64,000 bases of DNA from Pseudomonas citri (GCF_025336485.1 NZ_JAODAB010000003.1:248001-312000); one strand, 5' to 3'. Shown: positions 44,108 through 53,553, counted from the first letter of the stretch. The notes: a model not told the origin generated them from the sequence alone. Translations and numbers: made by a program.

Positions 44108-44857
44108 ATGTACTCCTCGCTCACCGCCCTCGCCCCTTGCGATCTCGACACCCTGCTCGCCAGCCTGCAACCCATCGCCCCGCTGCTGGATACCCTGGCG
44201 GACGTGGTGTTCTTCATCAAGGATCCCCAGGCCCGCTACGCCTTCGTCAACCAAACGCTGGCCCGGCGTTGTGGCTTCAAACACAGCAGCGACTTGCTCG
44301 GTCTCACCGCCGAGCAAGTGTTCCCCGAGCGGTTTGGCCCGGTGTACACCGAGCAGGACCGCAAGGTGCTGGCCAGCGGCCGGGAGCTGGCCGATCAGCT
44401 CGAATTGCATTTGTATTACGGCAACCAGCCAGTGTGGTGCCTGACCCACAAACTCGCCCTGCGTGACACCCACGGGCGGATCGTCGGCCTGGCCGGCATT
44501 TCCCGCGACCTCCAGTTGCCGCAATCGAGCCACCCGGCGTTCCAGAAACTGGCGGCCGTGGACGCCCATATCAAAAACCACTTCGCCCAGCCCATCAGCC
44601 TGGCCGAACTGACGGCCATCGCCGGCTTGTCGGTGGCGCAACTGGAGCGGCACTGCAAGCGCATTTTCCAGCTCACGCCGCGGCAGATGATTCACAAGGC
44701 GCGCCTGGAAGAAGCTTCGCGACTGTTACTGGACCACGACCTGCCCATCACCGAAGTCGCCCTGCGCTGCGGTTACACCGACCACAGTGCCTTCAGTCGT
44801 CAGTTCCGCGCCCTGACCAGCCTTTCGCCCAGCCAGTTTCGCGAAAACCAGCGCTGA
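44108..44857 (+). CDS. AraC-family regulator with PAS-type sensor
   Basis: A 249-residue regulator: an N-terminal PAS domain (about 20-135; DVVFFIKDPQARYAFVNQ, GIVGLAGISRDL-like end) and a C-terminal AraC DNA-binding domain (ISLAELTAIAGLSVAQLERHCKR split over two helices, then EVALRCGYTDHSAFSRQFR). Position between the dehydrogenase and transporter genes fits an activator of hydroxyproline use, as LhpR does in P. aeruginosa. No strong Shine-Dalgarno precedes the ATG. Confidence 0.83.
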   Translation: MYSSLTALAPCDLDTLLASLQPIAPLLDTLADVVFFIKDPQARYAFVNQTLARRCGFKHSSDLLGLTAEQVFPERFGPVYTEQDRKVLASGRELADQLELHLYYGNQPVWCLTHKLALRDTHGRIVGLAGISRDLQLPQSSHPAFQKLAAVDAHIKNHFAQPISLAELTAIAGLSVAQLERHCKRIFQLTPRQMIHKARLEEASRLLLDHDLPITEVALRCGYTDHSAFSRQFRALTSLSPSQFRENQR

Positions 44858-45018
44858 GGTGTGTTCCCCCGTGGGGCGACGGTGCTCCAATCTGTAACAC
44901 CCTCCGTTCACCCAAACCGAAACGCCAAAACCCCAGTTTGCCAAATTGTTTTTAAAAATCAGTTCGTTACCCGCCATTCCGGCATAACGCCAAAATCGGC
45001 ATGCTGATTGCTTATCTA

Positions 45019-45048
45019 ATATCGTATACGAAATCCTCAATACGATAT
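45019..45048. promoter_or_regulatory. GntR-type palindrome before the ABC transporter
   Basis: ATATCGTA (45019-45026) and TACGATAT (45041-45048) form an inverted repeat with centres 22 bp apart. Within it TCGTATACGA (45022-45031) is a perfect palindrome like the site before gntR. It lies 32-61 bases upstream of the binding-protein gene. Confidence 0.6.
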
Positions 45049-45079
45049 CTCACCGCATTTATTCGACAGCGAGGCATTT

Positions 45080-45898
45080 ATGAAAAACCCAGCACTGGCC
45101 GTAGCCCTCGGCGTTGTCCTCACGCCCCTCTTCATCACCCCGGCCCAGGCCGACAAGCTCGACGACATCATCGGCTCGGGCAAGCTGCGTTGCGCCGTGA
45201 CCCTGGACTTTCCGCCCATGGGTTTTCGCGACGAAAGCAATAAGCCGGCGGGCTTTGACGTGGACTACTGCCATGACCTTGCCAAGGTCCTCGGCGTGGA
45301 GGCCGAAGTGGTGGAAACACCGTTCCCGGACCGGATCCCGGCGCTCATTTCCGGGCGCGCCGACGTGATCGTCGCCTCCACCTCCGACACGCTCGAGCGC
45401 GCCAAGACCGTCGGCTTGACCGTGCCCTACTTCGCCTTCCAGATGGTAGTGCTGACCCGCGACAACACCGGTATCAACAGTTTCACCGACCTCAAGGGCA
45501 AGGCCTTGGGCAACACCAGCGGCACCTACGAAGCCATCGCCCTGGAGAAAGACCAGAAGAGCTGGGGCAGCGGCAGCTTCCGCGCTTATCAATCGCAGAA
45601 CGACACGTTGCTGGCCGTCGCCCAGGGGCACATCGATGCCACCGTGGTGACCAACACCGTGGCCGCGGCGACGATCAAGTCCGGCAAGTACAAGAACCTG
45701 AAGATTGCCGGGGACGCGCCCTACGTCATCGACTATGTGTCCCTCGGCGCCAAGCGCACCGAATACGGCCTGCTCAACTACCTCAACCTCTTCGTCAACC
45801 AGCAGGTGCGCAACGGCCGCTACAAAGAGCTGTTCGTCAAATGGGTCGGCACCGAGATCCCACCCGCCAACCTGACCGTGCCCCAGGTCTATTACTGA
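45080..45898 (+). CDS. Polar amino-acid (hydroxyproline) binding protein
   Basis: A 272-residue periplasmic solute-binding protein of the polar amino-acid family: signal peptide ending PAQA, DIIGSGKLRCAV at the mature N-terminus, PAGFDVDYCHDLAK, GRADVIVASTSDT and the final NLTVPQVYY. Context in the hydroxyproline locus predicts hydroxyproline uptake. GAGG precedes the ATG. First of four transporter genes. Confidence 0.88.
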   Translation: MKNPALAVALGVVLTPLFITPAQADKLDDIIGSGKLRCAVTLDFPPMGFRDESNKPAGFDVDYCHDLAKVLGVEAEVVETPFPDRIPALISGRADVIVASTSDTLERAKTVGLTVPYFAFQMVVLTRDNTGINSFTDLKGKALGNTSGTYEAIALEKDQKSWGSGSFRAYQSQNDTLLAVAQGHIDATVVTNTVAAATIKSGKYKNLKIAGDAPYVIDYVSLGAKRTEYGLLNYLNLFVNQQVRNGRYKELFVKWVGTEIPPANLTVPQVYY

Positions 45899-45945
45899 GG
45901 GGCTCGGCATGCCAAGCACACCTGTCCACATAGGGAACTGCGTCC

Positions 45946-46611
45946 ATGTTTGACTACAGTTTCCAATGGCGCCCGGCCTTTCGCGCCCTGCCCGACATGC
46001 TCGCCGGGGCCTGGATCACCTTCGAGACGGCGGCGCTGTCGATGATCTTCGGCGTGCTGATCGCCCTGGTGCTGACGGTGATGCGCCGGGCCCGTCATCC
46101 ACTGCTGCGGGGCGTGGGCGACGGCTGGGTCTCCATCGCCCGCAACACGCCCTCGCTGTTCCAGATCTACATCCTTTACTTCGGCCTCGGCTCCCTCGGG
46201 TTGCACATCAGTTCCTGGCTGGCGCTGCTGGCCGGGATCACCTTCAACAACGCCGGCTACCTGGCGGAAAACTTTCGCGGCGGCCTCAAGGCCGTGCCCG
46301 GCACGCAGATGCGCGCGGCCCGCTCGCTGGGCATGAGTGCCTTCCAGGCCTATCGGATGATCATCGTCCCGCAACTGTTGCGCATCGTCTTCTACCCGCT
46401 GACCAACCAGATGGTCTGGGCGGTGCTGATGACCTCCCTGGGCGTGGTGGTCGGGTTGAACAACGACCTCACCGGCGTCACCCAGGAATACAACGTCAAG
46501 ACCTTCCGCACCTTCGAATACTTCGCCCTCGCGGCGGTGCTCTATTACCTCATCGCCAAATCGATCGTCGGGCTGGCCCGGCTGTTGTCCTGGCGGCTGT
46601 TTCGTTACTGA
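45946..46611 (+). CDS. ABC permease 1, hydroxyproline uptake
   Basis: A 221-residue polar amino-acid permease with five membrane segments and the EAA-like loop ENFRGGLKAVPGTQMRAARSLGMS. Pairs with the next gene. Spacing of 47 bases after the binding protein and 12 bases before the second permease suggests one operon. Confidence 0.88.
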   Translation: MFDYSFQWRPAFRALPDMLAGAWITFETAALSMIFGVLIALVLTVMRRARHPLLRGVGDGWVSIARNTPSLFQIYILYFGLGSLGLHISSWLALLAGITFNNAGYLAENFRGGLKAVPGTQMRAARSLGMSAFQAYRMIIVPQLLRIVFYPLTNQMVWAVLMTSLGVVVGLNNDLTGVTQEYNVKTFRTFEYFALAAVLYYLIAKSIVGLARLLSWRLFRY

Positions 46612-46623
46612 GGAGGGTGAGTC

Positions 46624-47274
46624 ATGTTTTCTACGAGCCTCACCGTTAACGACCTGCTGTTCTTGCTCGAGGGCGCCTGGGTCACGCTGCAACTGACCGT
46701 GTGGTCGATCTTGTTGGGCAGCCTGGCCGGATTGCTGTTCGGCCTGTTGCGGGCCCTGTTGCCCAGGGCCAGTCTGCCCCTGGCGTGGCTGCTGGATGTG
46801 TTTCGCAGTGTGCCGCTGTTGATCCAGTTCGTGCTGTTCAACTCGCTCAAGAGCATCGCCGGCCTTGACCTGGGTGCCTTCGCCGTCGGTTGCATCGTGC
46901 TGGGGATCTACGCCGCCGCGTACTTCACCGAAATCGTCCGCGGCGGTGTGCTGGCGGTGCCGCTGAGCACCCGGCGGGCCAGCCGTTCCCTGGGCTTGAG
47001 CTACCTGCAGGACCTGCGCTTTATCGTCCTGCCGATTGCCACGCGGGTGGCGTTTCCCGGCTGGCTGAACCTGGTGCTGGGGGTGATGAAGGACACCGCG
47101 CTGGTGATGTGGATCGGCATCGTCGAATTGCTACGGGCTTCACAAACCATCGTCACGCGGATCCAGGAACCCCTGTTGGTGCTCTGCATCGCGGGCCTCA
47201 TTTACTACCTCATGAGCCTGGTGGTCGCTCGCCTTGGCGCATGTCTGGAAAGAAGGTGGCAGGAACATGATTGA
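46624..47274 (+). CDS. ABC permease 2, hydroxyproline uptake
   Basis: A 216-residue polar amino-acid permease, five membrane segments, EAA loop TEIVRGGVLAVPLSTRRASRSLGLS (shown split), ending beyond the ATPase start: the genes overlap by 8 bases. Forms a heterodimer with permease 1. Confidence 0.88.
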   Translation: MFSTSLTVNDLLFLLEGAWVTLQLTVWSILLGSLAGLLFGLLRALLPRASLPLAWLLDVFRSVPLLIQFVLFNSLKSIAGLDLGAFAVGCIVLGIYAAAYFTEIVRGGVLAVPLSTRRASRSLGLSYLQDLRFIVLPIATRVAFPGWLNLVLGVMKDTALVMWIGIVELLRASQTIVTRIQEPLLVLCIAGLIYYLMSLVVARLGACLERRWQEHD

Positions 47275-47989
47275 GATCGAAAACGTACACAAATCCTTCG
47301 GCGACCTGGAAGTGGTCAAGGGCGTGAGCCTGACCGTGGACAAAGGCGAAGTGGTGTCGATCATCGGCGGCTCCGGCTCCGGCAAATCCACCTTGCTGAT
47401 GTGCATCAACGGCCTGGAGCCGATCCAGCGAGGCAGCATCCGGGTGGACGGCGTCGAGGTCCACGACCGCGGCACCGATCTCAATCGCCTGCGCCAGAAG
47501 ATCGGCATCGTCTTCCAGCAATGGAACGCCTTCCCGCACCTGACCGTGCTGGAAAACGTGATGCTCGCGCCGCGCAAGGTGCTGGGCAAAAGCCAGCAGG
47601 CGGCCGAGGCCCTGGCGGTCAAGCAACTCGAACATGTGGGCCTGGGGGACAAGCTCAAGGCCTTTCCCGGCAAGCTCTCCGGCGGCCAGCAGCAGCGCAT
47701 GGCGATTGCCCGGGCCCTGGCAATGTCGCCGGACTACATGCTGTTCGACGAAGCCACCTCGGCCCTGGACCCGCAACTGGTGGGTGAAGTGCTGGACACC
47801 ATGCGCATGCTCGCCGAAGACGGCATGACCATGGTGCTGGTGACCCACGAGATCCGCTTCGCCCGCGACGTGTCCGACCGCGTGGCGTTCTTCTGCAATG
47901 GCCGGGTTCACGAAATCGGGCCGCCGGAGCAGGTGATCGGCAACCCGATGCAGCCGCAGACGGCGGCGTTTCTCCGGTCGGTGAAATAG
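47267..47989 (+). CDS. ABC ATPase, hydroxyproline uptake
   Basis: A 240-residue ATPase with Walker A GGSGSGKST, Q-loop VFQQWNAF, signature LSGGQQQRMAIARAL, Walker B YMLFDEATSALDP and H-loop VTHEI. Typical of glutamine/histidine-type uptake systems. I chose the ATG at 47267 (MIEIENVHKSFG), which overlaps the permease end. REP elements follow. Confidence 0.9.
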   Translation: MIEIENVHKSFGDLEVVKGVSLTVDKGEVVSIIGGSGSGKSTLLMCINGLEPIQRGSIRVDGVEVHDRGTDLNRLRQKIGIVFQQWNAFPHLTVLENVMLAPRKVLGKSQQAAEALAVKQLEHVGLGDKLKAFPGKLSGGQQQRMAIARALAMSPDYMLFDEATSALDPQLVGEVLDTMRMLAEDGMTMVLVTHEIRFARDVSDRVAFFCNGRVHEIGPPEQVIGNPMQPQTAAFLRSVK

Positions 47990-47995
47990 CCGATG

Positions 47996-48082
47996 ACCTC
48001 ATCGCGAGCAGGCTCGCTCCCACACAGGTTTGTGTACGCCACAGAACCCTTTGTGGGAGCAAGGCTTGCCCGCGATGAGGCC
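47996..48082. repeat. Inverted REP pair
   Basis: CCTCATCGCGAGCAGGCTCG...TTGTGGGAGCAAGGCTTGCC...GATGAGG facing units between the ATPase and racemase-family genes. Confidence 0.8.
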
Positions 48083-48109
48083 CTATAAGACAACACAAGG
48101 ATCGCCCCC

Positions 48110-49138
48110 ATGCGCTCATCGAAAATCATCCATGTCGTCAGCTGCCACGCTGAAGGCGAAGTCGGCGATGTGATCGTCGGTGGCGTCGCCCCGCCACCCG
48201 GCGCCACAGTGTGGGAACAGTCACGCTGGATCGCCCGGGACGACACCCTGCGCAACTTCGTGCTCAACGAACCCCGTGGTGGTGTGTTCCGTCACGTCAA
48301 CCTGCTGGTGCCGGCCAAGGACCCACGGGCGCAAATGGGTTGGATCATCATGGAGCCGGCCGATACCCCACCGATGTCCGGCTCCAACTCCCTGTGCGTC
48401 GCCACCGTGCTGCTGGACAGCGGCATCCTGCCGATGCGCGAACCCCAGACCCGCCTGGTGCTCGAAGCCCCCGGCGGGCTGATCGAAGCCGTGGCCGACT
48501 GCCGCTACGGCAAGGTGCAGCGGGTGGAAATCAAGAACGTGCCCTCGTTCGCCGACCGCCTCGATGCCTGGATCGAAGTCGAGGGCCTGGGTTCGTTGCA
48601 AGTGGACACGGCCTATGGCGGCGACAGCTTTGTCATCGTCGACGCCCAGCGCCTGGGCTTTGCCATTCGCCCCGACGAAGCCGCCGAGCTGGTGGCGGTG
48701 GGGCTGAAAATCACCCGCGCCGCCAATGAACAATTGGGCTTCGCTCATCCGCTGAACCCGGACTGGTCGCACATCTCGTTCTGCCAGATCGCCGCGCCCA
48801 TCGTCCACGAGCACGGCATCGCCACCGGCGCCAATGCCGTGGTGATCCAACCCGGCAAGATCGACCGCTCCCCCACTGGCACCGGCTGCTCGGCGCGCAT
48901 GGCGGTGTTGCAGGCCAAAGGGCTGATGCAGGTGGGCGATCGCTTCATCGGGCGCTCGATCATCGGTTCCGAATTCCACTGCCGCATCGACTCCCTGACC
49001 GACGTGGCCGGACGCCCGGCAATTTACCCCTGCATTGCCGGCCGGGCGTGGATCACCGGGACGCATCAGTTGCTGCTCGACCCGGCGGATCCCTGGCCGC
49101 AAGGCTATCGGCTTTCCGATACCTGGCCGGGTGCATGA
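48110..49138 (+). CDS. Proline-racemase-family protein with Ser/Thr at catalytic sites
   Basis: A 342-residue member of the proline racemase superfamily. The two catalytic positions are changed: where the epimerase has MCGHG this protein has MSGSN (Ser90), and where it has [11 protein letters not shown] this has [11 protein letters not shown] (Thr256). Thiol-based epimerisation is therefore unlikely. Cys/Thr members of the superfamily are trans-3-hydroxy-L-proline dehydratases, but a Ser/Thr pair fits neither class. It sits between the transporter and the deaminase, and a homologue lies at the equivalent place in P. aeruginosa. AAGGA precedes the ATG. Probable role in hydroxyproline or related imino-acid use; the reaction is not known. 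Confidence 0.85.
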   Translation: MRSSKIIHVVSCHAEGEVGDVIVGGVAPPPGATVWEQSRWIARDDTLRNFVLNEPRGGVFRHVNLLVPAKDPRAQMGWIIMEPADTPPMSGSNSLCVATVLLDSGILPMREPQTRLVLEAPGGLIEAVADCRYGKVQRVEIKNVPSFADRLDAWIEVEGLGSLQVDTAYGGDSFVIVDAQRLGFAIRPDEAAELVAVGLKITRAANEQLGFAHPLNPDWSHISFCQIAAPIVHEHGIATGANAVVIQPGKIDRSPTGTGCSARMAVLQAKGLMQVGDRFIGRSIIGSEFHCRIDSLTDVAGRPAIYPCIAGRAWITGTHQLLLDPADPWPQGYRLSDTWPGA

Positions 49139-49159
49139 CTTCTTGAACTGGCATCGCCC

Positions 49160-49250
49160 CCTGTGGGAGCAAGGCTTGCCCGCGATGAAAACGACACGGT
49201 CCTCCATGGGAACCGAGACGCCCGCATCGCGAGCAAGCTTTGCTCCCACA
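49160..49250. repeat. Inverted REP pair
   Basis: CTGTGGGAGCAAGGCTTGCC...ATCGCGAGCAAGCTTTGCTC facing units before the deaminase gene. Confidence 0.8.
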
Positions 49251-49289
49251 AATCCCCTCGCCACACACCATTAACAACCGGAGACAACC

Positions 49290-50207
49290 ATGAGCAAACG
49301 CATCAACTGGAGCGGCGTATTCCCCGCCGTCACTACCCAATTCAATGATGATTTTTCCATCAACCTGGAAAAAACCCATCAGGTCATTTCCAACGTCATC
49401 CGCGACGGCGTCTCCGGCCTGGTGGTCTGTGGTTCGGTGGGGGAAAACACCTCCCTGAGCGCCGAGGAAAAAATCGCCGTGACCGAAGTCGCGGTGGACG
49501 CTTCCCGTGGCCGCGTACCGGTGATCTGCGGGGTGGCCGAGTTCACCAGCGTGCAAGCGGCGAAGGTCGCCAATGCCGTGCGCAAGGTCGGCGTCGACGG
49601 GGTCATGCTGATGCCGGCGCTGGTCTACGGCTCCAAGCCGTTCGAGACCGCCGAGCATTTCCGCTACGTGGCCCGGCATGCCGACGTACCGCTGATGGTC
49701 TACAACAACCCGCCGATCTACAAAAATGACGTGACTCCGGACATCCTGATTTCCCTGGCCGATTGCGACAACGTCGTGTGCTTCAAGGACTCCTCCGGTG
49801 ACACCCGGCGCTTCATCGACGTGCGCAATGAAGTGGGCGACCGTTTCGTGCTGTTCGCAGGCCTGGACGACGTTGTGCTGGAAAGCCTGGCGGTAGGCGC
49901 CGAGGGCTGGGTCTCGGGTATGTCCAACGTCTTTCCCAAGGAAGGTGAGACCATCTTCCGCCTGGCCCGCGCCGGACGCTTCGCCGAAGCCATGCCGATC
50001 TACGAATGGCTGATGCCGATCCTGCACCTGGACGCCCGCGCCGACCTGGTGCAATGCATCAAGCTGTGCGAAGCCATCGCCGGCCGCGGCAGCGCCCTCA
50101 CCCGCCCTCCACGCCTGGCCTTGCCGGCGCAAGACCGGTTGTACGTCGAGCAGATCATGGCCAAGGCCCTGGCCAACCGGCCGCAACTGCCTGATGTGGG
50201 GTTGTGA
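49290..50207 (+). CDS. lhpC: Pyrroline-4-hydroxy-2-carboxylate deaminase (DHDPS family)
   Basis: A 305-residue class I aldolase-fold enzyme of the dihydrodipicolinate synthase family: VVCGSVGENTSLS, Tyr138 in YNNPPIY and Schiff-base Lys166 in CFKDSSGD. In hydroxyproline catabolism this family member deaminates and dehydrates pyrroline-4-hydroxy-2-carboxylate to alpha-ketoglutarate semialdehyde. The final dehydrogenase to alpha-ketoglutarate is not in the window. GGAG precedes the ATG. Confidence 0.88.
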   Translation: MSKRINWSGVFPAVTTQFNDDFSINLEKTHQVISNVIRDGVSGLVVCGSVGENTSLSAEEKIAVTEVAVDASRGRVPVICGVAEFTSVQAAKVANAVRKVGVDGVMLMPALVYGSKPFETAEHFRYVARHADVPLMVYNNPPIYKNDVTPDILISLADCDNVVCFKDSSGDTRRFIDVRNEVGDRFVLFAGLDDVVLESLAVGAEGWVSGMSNVFPKEGETIFRLARAGRFAEAMPIYEWLMPILHLDARADLVQCIKLCEAIAGRGSALTRPPRLALPAQDRLYVEQIMAKALANRPQLPDVGL

Positions 50208-50306
50208 CGCCTACCCTGGACAGGGTGGGAACGAGCTTGCTCGCGATTGCAGTCTTTCTGAACCGGCTATGCTGGATCAGTCCAATCGCGAGCAAGGAGA
50301 CCTCCC

Positions 50307-50861
50307 ATGAATTACTTCCTGGCCCAGGCCCTGAACAATCAATGGGCCAACCATCGGTTGCTGGGGGCCTGCGGGCAGTTGAGCGAGGCCGAATACGAGG
50401 CGCCGCGCACCGGGTTCTTCCCGTCCCTGCAAGCCACGCTTTGCCACATCCTGGAAGTGGACCGCTATTACCTCACCGCCCTGGAAGGCGACCGCGATGG
50501 GCAAGCCAGGGACTTTTCCGAAACCCTGACATTTGCCGAACTGAAGACCGCCCAGCCCCAAACCGATCAACGACTGGTGGCGTTCTGCGAAGCCTTGCGG
50601 GAACACGACCTGCACCGCAGCGTCGACCTGGTACGCGTCGACGGTGTGGTGCGCGAACGGATCGACCGGCTGTTGCTGCACCTGTTCGAGCACCAGATCC
50701 ATCACCGCGGCCAGGTGCATTGCATGCTCAGCGCCACCGCCGTCAAACCGCCACAGCTCGATGAGTTCTTCCTCGACTGTGACCGCCCGTTCCGTAAACC
50801 CGAAGCACAACACCTGGCGTTGGACGAGGGCCGGGTCTGGCAAAACTATACAAAGGACTGA
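50307..50861 (+). CDS. DinB/YfiT-like putative metal-dependent protein
   Basis: A 184-residue four-helix-bundle protein of the DinB family, with the three-His metal site suggested by TLCHILEVDRYY and FEHQIHHRGQ. Family members include thiol-transferases and dehalogenase-like enzymes; the function here is not known. AAGGAG lies 6 bases before the ATG, itself inside a partial REP half (GCGAGCAAGGAG). Confidence 0.85.
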   Translation: MNYFLAQALNNQWANHRLLGACGQLSEAEYEAPRTGFFPSLQATLCHILEVDRYYLTALEGDRDGQARDFSETLTFAELKTAQPQTDQRLVAFCEALREHDLHRSVDLVRVDGVVRERIDRLLLHLFEHQIHHRGQVHCMLSATAVKPPQLDEFFLDCDRPFRKPEAQHLALDEGRVWQNYTKD

Positions 50862-50875
50862 ACGACTCAAAAAAA

Positions 50876-50897
50876 GCGATGGCCCCCCGGCCATCGC
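50876..50897 (-). terminator. Terminator for the minus-strand small gene
   Basis: Stem GCGATGGC / GCCATCGC with a six-base loop, followed on the minus strand by T7. A second hairpin (GCCGGGC / GCCCGGC) lies at about 50912-50930, between it and the gene at 50940. Confidence 0.8.
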
Positions 50898-50939
50898 CAA
50901 ATCGCATCCAGATGCCGGGCCGAAGCCCGGCGTGAAAGC

Positions 50940-51269
50940 CTATCGTCGCGCTAGCTCATGGCGCACGCATTGCTCGTAGTAAGTCTGCTTGACGGCGGCA
51001 GGCTTCAGGCGCGAGGTGCTGTTATAGGTCTGCTCGGTGATCCCCAGGGCGCTCATGCGCATCCACGGGCGGGGAAACCTGCGCACTTGCAGCTTCCTGC
51101 GAGCAGCGTACAGGCTGACGCCGGACAGCTTCGACGCCTGTGCCCCCGCGGCGATGTCCGAACCCCAGCGGCACACGGACTGCTGGTTCTGCGTCAGCGC
51201 CTTGGCCTGGGCCCCGGACGAGACGGCCGCCAGGAACAACGTTGCCACGACCCACTTAGAAATACGCAT
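50940..51269 (-). CDS. Small exported protein, unknown function
   Basis: A 109-residue exported protein: signal peptide MRISKWVVATLFLAAVSSGA (cleavage near AQA), then a basic, Arg-rich mature part with one Cys in each half (VCRWGSDIAAGAQ near the start, YYEQCVRHELARR at the end) that could form a disulfide. No family was recognised. I chose the ATG at 51269 because it opens the signal peptide. Strong terminator follows. Confidence 0.7.
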   Translation of the reverse strand: MRISKWVVATLFLAAVSSGAQAKALTQNQQSVCRWGSDIAAGAQASKLSGVSLYAARRKLQVRRFPRPWMRMSALGITEQTYNSTSRLKPAAVKQTYYEQCVRHELARR

Positions 51270-51384
51270 AGGTTTGTCGCCCAACTTTCTGAAAGGAAAG
51301 AAGTTTGACCGCATCAAAATGAGCAAGGGGCCAGCATTTTCACGCAAGTCCCTTGCTCACACAGGTATCCCCTCGCCACAAGGC

Positions 51385-52593
51385 TCAGCCGGCCTTCGCC
51401 TCCTGCAACAACTGCTGGATCACCTGCTCCTGCTCACCGTAGCGCCCTTCGCCAAAATGGCTATAGCGCACCTGCCCCTTGGCATCGATGAAGTAATGGG
51501 CCGGCCAGTACTGGTTGTTGAAAGCCCGCCAGATCGCGTACTGGTTATCGATGGCCACCGGGTAGCGGATGTCCAGCTTGCGCACTTGTTCGCGGACGTT
51601 ATCGATGATCTTTTCGTAGCCGTATTCCGGCGTGTGGACACCGATCACCACCAGCCCATCCTTTTCATACTTTTTCGCCCATTCGTTCACATAGGGCAGC
51701 GTGTGCTGGCAGTTGATGCAGTCGTAAGTCCAGAAGTCCACCAGCACCACCTTGCCCCGCAGTGCCTCGCGGTTCAGTGGCGGCGAGTTCAGCCATTGCA
51801 CAGCGCCATCCAGCGCGGGCATGGCGCCCTGGGGGTCGAGGCTCGGCATCGAGGCCGCACCCGCCTTGCTGACCACGTAATCGATGGCCTGAGGCACCTT
51901 CTCCAGCACCCGCTGTTCCAGGCTCGACGCCCCTTCGGAGGACGTGTTGGCGAGCAATCGGTTATCGACGCCCGTGCCAATTGCCACCGCCGCCAGCAGC
52001 ACCAGCGCTCCGGTACCGCGGCGCAGCCAGATGGTGATCGGCAGCGAGAGTTTCAACCGGCCCACCAACCCACGCCCGGCCAGGATCAATGTCCCCAGGG
52101 ACAAGGCGCTGCCCAGGCCATAGGCCAGCAGCAACAGGCTGGTCTCGGCGCTGGCGCCTTGCAGCATGGCCCCGGTCAGGATCACCCCGAGGATCGGCCC
52201 GGCGCAGGGCGCCCAGAGCAGGCCCGTGGCGACCCCGATCAAAAGCGCCCCGACCGGCCCACTGACCGCACCGCCCCCGGCATCAATACGATTGCCCAGG
52301 CTGACCAACGGCCGCGCCAGCCAGGTACCGACCTGGCTGAACATCAGCGACAAGGCGAACACGACCATCACCCCCAGGGCCACTTGCCGCCCCAGGCTGC
52401 TGGCGCGCGCGACCCACTCACTGCTGACCACCACCAGGCTCGACACCAGGGCGAACGTCAGCACCATGCCGGTCAAAGTCAGCAGCACCGAACCGCGCGA
52501 ACGGTCGGCCCGGGCGAACAGAAACGGCACCACGGGGAGAATGCAAGGGCTGAGGATCGTCAGGACCCCGCCGAGAAAAGCGATCAGAAACAT
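51385..52593 (-). CDS. dipZ: DipZ-type CcdA-thioredoxin fusion
   Basis: A 402-residue membrane protein: six-helix CcdA/DsbD-like transmembrane domain (about 1-215) with the reactive Cys in LSPCILPVVPFLF (Cys17) and WAPCAGPILG, then a periplasmic TlpA/thioredoxin-like domain with CINC (VDFWTYDCINCQHTLPYV) and GVHTPEYGYE. It would take electrons from cytosolic thioredoxin across the membrane to a periplasmic thiol partner. It diverges from a two-component system; whether the two are linked is not shown. Confidence 0.88.
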   Translation of the reverse strand: MFLIAFLGGVLTILSPCILPVVPFLFARADRSRGSVLLTLTGMVLTFALVSSLVVVSSEWVARASSLGRQVALGVMVVFALSLMFSQVGTWLARPLVSLGNRIDAGGGAVSGPVGALLIGVATGLLWAPCAGPILGVILTGAMLQGASAETSLLLLAYGLGSALSLGTLILAGRGLVGRLKLSLPITIWLRRGTGALVLLAAVAIGTGVDNRLLANTSSEGASSLEQRVLEKVPQAIDYVVSKAGAASMPSLDPQGAMPALDGAVQWLNSPPLNREALRGKVVLVDFWTYDCINCQHTLPYVNEWAKKYEKDGLVVIGVHTPEYGYEKIIDNVREQVRKLDIRYPVAIDNQYAIWRAFNNQYWPAHYFIDAKGQVRYSHFGEGRYGEQEQVIQQLLQEAKAG

Positions 52594-52812
52594 GGCAACA
52601 CCTCAATGAATGGCTGCGTAGGCCTGTGGGAAGGGAACTTGCTCCCTCGTCATTGAATGCCGCGCAGGTATCCCCTCTGTATCCGGCCAGCGGGCTTTTT
52701 GCATCGCTGTGTATCCGCCGCGCGCCAGATACACTGCAATACAAACCGTCGCGGGCCGGGTCGCGCGGCGCCTGTAGACTGGTCACAACGAAACGCTAAG
52801 GGATGGAACACC

Positions 52813-53553
52813 ATGGATCATGTCGATCACGTGTTGATAGTGGATGACGATCGCGAGATCAGGGAACTGGTGGGCAACTACCTGAAGAAAAATGGCCTGC
52901 GCACCACCGTCGTTGCCGATGGCCGGCAGATGCGCGCCTTCCTGGAAACCACGCCGGTCGACCTGATCGTGCTCGACATCATGATGCCTGGTGATGACGG
53001 ACTGGTGCTGTGCCGGGAGTTGCGCGCCGGCAAGCACAAGGCCACGCCGGTACTGATGCTCACTGCGCGCAGTGATGAAACCGACCGCATCATCGGCCTG
53101 GAGATGGGCGCCGACGACTACCTGGTCAAGCCCTTCGCCGCCCGCGAACTGCTGGCTCGCATCAATGCCGTACTGCGCCGCACCCGCATGCTGCCACCCA
53201 ACCTGGTGGTCACCGAAAGCGGTCGCCTGCTGGCCTTCGGGCGCTGGCGCCTGGACACCACCGCGCGGCATTTGCTGGACAGCGACGGCACCATGGTCGC
53301 CTTGAGCGGTGCGGAGTATCGGTTGTTGCGGGTGTTTCTCGACCATCCGCAGCGGGTGCTCAACCGCGATCAGCTGCTGAACCTGACCCAGGGCCGGGAC
53401 GCCGATCTGTTCGATCGCTCCATTGACCTGCTGGTCAGTCGCCTGCGCCAACGCCTGCTGGACGATGCCCGGGAGCCGGCTTACATCAAGACTGTGCGCA
53501 GTGAAGGCTATGTGTTCTCGCTGCCGGTGGAAATCCTCGAGGCGTCGCTGTGA
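52813..53553 (+). CDS. OmpR-family response regulator
   Basis: A 246-residue regulator: receiver (LIVDDDREIREL, acceptor Asp in LIVLDIMMPGDDG, Lys in YLVKPF) and winged-helix C-terminal domain (LSGAEYRLLRVFL, RSIDLLVSRLRQRL, IKTVRSEGYVF). Partner of the following kinase, whose GTG start overlaps the stop. The 219-base gap to dipZ (divergent) holds the shared promoters; no operator recognised. Confidence 0.9.
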   Translation: MDHVDHVLIVDDDREIRELVGNYLKKNGLRTTVVADGRQMRAFLETTPVDLIVLDIMMPGDDGLVLCRELRAGKHKATPVLMLTARSDETDRIIGLEMGADDYLVKPFAARELLARINAVLRRTRMLPPNLVVTESGRLLAFGRWRLDTTARHLLDSDGTMVALSGAEYRLLRVFLDHPQRVLNRDQLLNLTQGRDADLFDRSIDLLVSRLRQRLLDDAREPAYIKTVRSEGYVFSLPVEILEASL

